Positions 58,675 to 64,000 of a stretch of 64,000 nucleotides of DNA are shown here, in pieces. This DNA comes from Ptiloglossa arizonensis (Eukaryota; Arthropoda; Insecta; Hymenoptera; Colletidae): assembly GCF_051014685.1 (NCBI RefSeq), contig NC_135051.1, positions 13,597,557-13,661,556 on the forward strand. The letters run 5' to 3'. Made by a program: the position numbers and the translations under genes. The first letter of the stretch is position 1, and each line of letters begins with the position of its first letter. Below the pieces are notes generated by a model. It was not told the origin of the DNA, searched no databases, and saw only the letters and a program-made list of their open reading frames with translations.

Positions 58675-61600
58675 TCGAGTAACTTCGAAAAGAAATTCCA
58701 AACGAGGCAAATGTCCCTTTTGGTAGTTTTAATGTTGAACCGTGTAGCTGTAATTTAATCGCGATTTCCGTTTATCGTCGTTGCATCCAGTTTCGTTAAT
58801 TCGTCGATCGATGCGGAAACGGGTTATTTACTCTCGTCTTGTGTTTATTAGGCGATTTCGTTCGCGTTACCGGAGAAGAAAAGATAAGAATCGAACGCAA
58901 GAAATATTGCATTTTATTAAAGTAATCCGCCCCGATTGTATTTAATCATCGTGTTCGAAGAAAGGATTTAATTCGTCGTACGGTTCGAGTCCATTCGTTA
59001 CCCTTTCGTGTTTCTTTTTTTTTTACCACTTATTGTACTCGGTCTTCGAACGAAGAAAAAAGAAACCGCAACGAAGGAACGGGTTAATATTTCATCGACT
59101 CACGACCCCTGTAACTGTTCATCGTTGCGATAACTCTTTTGCAGTGGATGTGGACTTTGTTGGTAATCGCTTGAAATAATAAACGGAATTGAAGTTCGTA
59201 GGAAGGGGTCTCCGCGATCCGTATATTTCGTTGCGGGTATATTCCGGGCGTACACATGATCGTTGTTTCAAACTCGCTTCGCTAATTTTGGAATTTAATT
59301 ACATATTCTTTCGATCGATTTCAGACCGAAGAATTTCTAGGACGAACGAGAGACCATGAATATTTTACAAAGGTGAGAACCGTCGCATTGAACTTCAATT
59401 TTGTTTTCTTTTTTACAGGCGTGCTGCTCGTCCAAACGATATCGAAGACGTTTCACCCGAGAAAGAAACTTATCGATGATTTCTGCTCAGGTTCGATCAA
59501 ATTGTTCGTTGCAGAATATTAGAAACGATTGCTTTTTCGAAAAGCTTTTTTCGTTCGAGCAGAAGCTCTCGAGAGTATCGTCGATCTATCTGCGGAAACT
59601 TGAAAAAATAACGAAGATACGATATTTGGGGGTTATTTTAAACAGTCCCAACTGACGATCAGCGTGGAGTTCAAACAGGAAGAAATCAATCGGATAGATA
59701 TAATATTGGATTCGAAGTAGACGTTAAATTCGTGTATAGACCGAAAACAGATCTGATGAAGGAAAAGAGAGAAGAAATCGATGTTAATACCTGTTTTAAA
59801 CGCGCGAGCTGTTGCGCGGTATGTTCTTATGGTGCATCGAGATATTTTAAGTCGAGGTACTGATTAATTAAGGGGATAGTCGAACGTTTTAGTCGCTCTC
59901 TTAATATCGAAGACTCGCTTAAAAATACAAATCTTCAAACATTACGCAATAAAAGAAAACTGCCCGATATTGTGTTTGTAAGTAACGTAATCAAAAATCA
60001 TATTTCACGTCCAGCAATTATTCAAACGTTCTCCTCGTAAGACAAGGAAAATATTCGATTAAAATATCTAAGAAATCACACTCTATTCAATTCTCTAAAC
60101 CACCGTACAATATACAGGTCTCAAAATTGTATAAACGGAATGATTAATCGTACTAACTTAGCACACACGAAAACAAATATAATCGAAAACTCCCCAAGAA
60201 GTCTAAAACTACCCTTCCGTCACATTCCACGCTAGTTTCATACATTACCAAGCTTTACAAGCGATGAAATTATCTCTCGTAAATTTACCATTTTACTTTT
60301 TCCCCGCGTGTCACCTTCTTCCCGTACAGAAACATCTTTTCTCCCGAATAAACGAACAAACGAACAAATATTGATGTCGCTCAGTATTCGTCTTAAAATT
60401 ACGTTCCGGGAGATCTCGCGCGTGGTTGGTTCGCCATGTTTGTTCTCAATTGGTATCGAAATCTCGTAACTCGGTAACGAGACTCGCTAAAGACTGTCTA
60501 CCGAGACGATCGAGGGCAAATTCCGCATCGATCTCACGTTTGGGTCATTCGGTGCAAAATCACGAAGCTGGCGCCGGCGGGTGACCCGATGAAGAGAAGG
60601 GCGTCGGAGGAGGATGGGGGACGGTCAATTAAGACATGATTTCCGGTCGGTGTGCACAATGATGCGTCGACGGAGACCGGAACACGGTGTTCCGCACCTT
60701 TCGAGTGATCGCGAGGCTGCGCGTCCACTCGAGCCAAGCCCCGGTCACGGCTCGCGTCCCTAACCCCCTTCCAGGTGCCCCGTGTCGGTATGCCCCCGCG
60801 TATTGCGTACGCGCCAATACGTGCCCGCGTAAACCCACGGATACGTGATTGTAACAAAACAACGGACGTCCGGACGACAGACAGTCGCACAGGTATCGTT
60901 CCACGTTTCCCCCTTAGTACGACACTCCTCGGCCTATGTCCTCTCTCTCTCCCTCTCTCTTCCTCTGGTGCGTTCGTTCTCCCTTTCCCTCGAGGTTCCG
61001 GCTTTCTCTGGGTCCTCCGTCTCCCTCTCGCTCATTGTCCACCGATTCCTCCCTCCGATGTCTGCAGCCTTTCTACAGTCGCTGATCCGATCACTCTCTC
61101 GTCCTCTTTGTCCCTCGGTGGGCGCGCGTCGTTTTTCTATGCGCCTTCTCCTGCCCTCTGGCCGTCCCTATTTCGCAACAGAACGGAACCGAGCCTCGGC
61201 CCCGTTTCCTCTGGGAAAGTGGAAGCTTCCAGGCGAGGTTACCTGGTCCAGCGCACACGAGTTTCCGGTCACGTTTCGTAATACGCCGCGGAAGGATCTC
61301 GTCGGTACGGGGCACGGGGAGACGCCACGGACGGAACGACGAGGGGACGGGGTTGCAGGATTTTCGGAGATGGTTTATCGGTGGTAATTGGCGGCGGTGA
61401 TAATTAGGCGCACTCGGGGATGAGGTTTCCAGGGGTTTCGTGGATCGATCGATCGACGAGGAACGCCCGACCCGGCCGTATTAGATTCGCGCCACGAGGA
61501 AGCGAATTTTTATTTCCTCGGTTCTCTACCGTCGTCGGCACCGGTTCCGCTCGATGATTCCGCGGATTTCGCGACGGGATACTTTTCGATGTATCGGCTC

Positions 61601-64000
61601 GATCCGTGTCCCGTTATCAAGATCTGGTTTGTTCGCGGATGCTCGATCACGATTAACGAAGTCGGCGAACGGGCCTCGACGTTATTCCGCTCGAACGATT
61701 TTGGGGAACCTGGTACCGAGAGAGAGAGAGAGAGGACAGGAGGATTTCGTTGTTTTCGGAACGGATATTTTCTGGTTTACGAGTCGGGACAGGGGGATTC
61801 GTAGTATTTTCACGATAAAATGCATCCTATTGAAATTTATCGAGTACACGAGTCCGCGCGAACATCGTCTTGGTTCGGGACAATCTACAGTTTACCCTGA
61901 AGAATCCTTCCATTCGATTGTACGTTAAAAGTCTTTGCTCGAAGATGTACGAAGTAAACTCTAATGCAATGAGAGGGCTAATGGAAATACACGAGTATTT
62001 TACTGTAGTAATTTTCGTTGTGGAGGAAGTATGTATTGCCAGGGTGCGATGGGTCGAAAAAGACCCGTGGAACGCACCAGGGTTCAAAGTCAACAGTCTC
62101 GTATTGTGTACATTACCGTTCGTATTTGACCACTCGTTTAAATCGAATCGAAGTTTTTATACGGTTGTTGAGGTATAAATACTTACGAAAGGACCACCGA
62201 TTTATCAATACTGGTAAATATCTTAACAATTAATAGACAAAGATCGTTAAACACTTTGTTCCTCTCTGGTGGAGGTAATCTAGTAAAAAGCTTTCTCGAA
62301 TTTTCTTCTGGACAGTTTCCAGATACGTTAGCAACTTGAAAATATTTTTGATGATGACTACTGCCATTGCGTTATTAATGTCTCGCGATTACTTTGAATA
62401 ATTTTTACGCAATTTTGCACCGTATGTAGGATCGTTATCGTGTTCGAAGATGACACATGAAAACGTTATCGATTCGCATATATTATTTGTTCGCAGTTCT
62501 AACGTGAACTTGCAAACAAATAAACGACTTCGTTGAATTTCTCGCGAAATACCGGACGTTAATTCGAGCGAGTAAATACCAATAAAATTCTTAGCGCGTA
62601 ACTTAATAGGATCTCGATCGAATAAACCATGGACTTTGAAATTACGGAGAGTGTTAGAAACGTTTTGCCGTACGGTAATACGAATGAATGCGATGCCCCG
62701 CCAAATAAAACAATTTAACCGTTTAATAGCTCGGATCATCGACCAAAGGTTAACTACCGATTGCGTGCACGTACAACGTTCGATACGAGTGAAAAATTTG
62801 CAGTAACGTATCAGAGTAATTAAAAACGTCTTACAACCAAAAATTACTTTTAAACGTAACCTCGAATTTTACCTAAAAAGTAAGCTGCTTCTAAAAAGTC
62901 GAATAAAGATTCGAGTGATTTCAATTCAACTGTTAAACCTATTATCGGGACACAAATCTCGGTAACGAAACAACGAATATTTTTCGTTGAAATTTGTACA
63001 AATAAAACGCGAGTGGAAGATTTTTGCAACTTCGAGATCATCTTTTCTTTTCTTTTCGTATGATAAATCTCGATGCGCACTTTTCGTTGCTTCGTTACAG
63101 AATTCCCGCGTTCGGTTACGTTCGATCGCGGCCAATTTCTTTCCCTCCGCCCTTCTAACCGTGTCCAAGTAATGTTTTTCAAACATTTGTACACTCAGTT
63201 TTGTAGTCGCGCACCGCCCGATTCCCAATATCATTTTTTGTCGTTCCGCCGGCCGACAGAGAGCACGGAATAAATATTTTCCCGTTCCCGCTTTCACCCT
63301 CGGCTGTTGAACGCGCGCGCGCCGAATTATTCTTTCAGAGTCCATTATCCGGTGTTTTCCAACCGTGGCTCGGCCAAAGAAATTTGATATAATGTAGCGT
63401 AATAAAAAGTTATACTTCGGCTGGAAAATTGAACCGCGCGGGTGAAATAATTTTTTTTTTTTTTCCACGTGTTATCGCGCATCGACCCCCGGCGAAAATG
63501 GCGCGTCCAGCCGCGAGCACCCGTCGAATGGAAGTAATTATAAACGCAATTAAAAATAAAATGAAAAAGGCAAGGGAAAAGAGATAGGAAGAAAGGCGGA
63601 GAAAATTCGTTTCGTAGTGAATTCGATGCTCGTAACGACTATCGTATCGAGACACTATCGTGGCCGGAACGGAAGGAACAGGAACTCATTTCCTCCGTGA
63701 AAGTGGAAACTTCCAGTAAGGATACCTGGTCCAGTGGATACGCACTTCCTGCGCCTATTTGTCGCGCTTCGGGTGCTCTACGCATCGCAGAAAATTATAT
63801 CGCTTTTTCGAACACCGTCGGTGACACACCTCGTGATATACATAAATTCCAGCCGACCGTCGTAATTAACCTTCGAATTACTTCCTTCCATATTTTAAGC
63901 GCTTCCCATTCAGGAAGACGGTCACAATCGTGGCGGTGCGAGAGGTTAGGTTAACAACAACGCGTAACCGTATCTCGCCCTGTGCACAGTGAGCGTATAA
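58675..64000. other. Right end of the window, non-coding
   Basis: No gene recognised. A 36-base hairpin at 62043-62078 and a pair of similar blocks of about 55 bp (61213-61268 and 63698-63752) are the only structure seen. Frames over 60534-61387 are compositionally random. Confidence 0.5.

Noticed and set aside
58983..58993. tRNA-like T-loop word GGTTCGAGTCC
   Set aside because: Flanking bases do not form a T stem and no acceptor, D or anticodon arm is visible.
59356..59480. Possible two-exon mini-gene: ATGAATATTTTACAAAG/GTGAGA joined at TTTTTTACAG/GCGTG
   Set aside because: The intron would be only 46 bp and the product about 25 residues; no homologue.

Overview
The window looks like nuclear DNA of an insect, most likely a hymenopteran (bee, ant or wasp). 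This is inferred from an insect-type prospero gene with spliceosomal introns, from CpG-rich intergenic DNA full of TTCGAA/CGATCG-type words, and from mariner-derived miniature elements. No bacterial, plasmid or viral genes are visible.

One protein-coding gene can be supported: prospero (pros), on the minus strand, a homeodomain transcription factor of neural fate. Three coding exons are present. The large N-terminal exon (27356-30079, 908 codons) carries polyQ, polyN, acidic and coiled-coil segments. A 157-codon exon (26320-26790) follows, then the exon with the start of the homeo-prospero domain (22554-22708). The last coding exon or exons were not found, so the intron after the homeodomain exon must run off the left edge (more than 22.5 kb). 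Upstream of the ATG lies a purine-rich leader with a (GGA/GGC)n tract and a possible splice acceptor at 31201.

The most interesting feature is the intron between the second and third coding exons seen here. Its donor is ATATCCTTTT and it ends in AC, with a branch-site-like sequence 11 nt before the end. It is therefore a minor-spliceosome (U12-type) AT-AC intron, at the codon where Drosophila prospero has its U2/U12 twintron. No nested U2 donor or Drosophila-like 29-residue alternative segment is visible here.

The rest is non-coding: the long intron on the left (1-22553) and the upstream flank on the right (31203-64000). It contains a decayed histone H4 copy (12203-12440), two copies of one mariner-type MITE (974-1187 and 56940-57151), two foldback structures with arms of about 100 bp, many microsatellites, and an unusual number of short local tandem arrays with unit lengths of about 130-155 bp (plus 213 and 296 bp). 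One MITE sits at a TA whose unoccupied counterpart survives in a neighbouring duplicate. One 141-bp array keeps a 47-codon reading frame open over several units.
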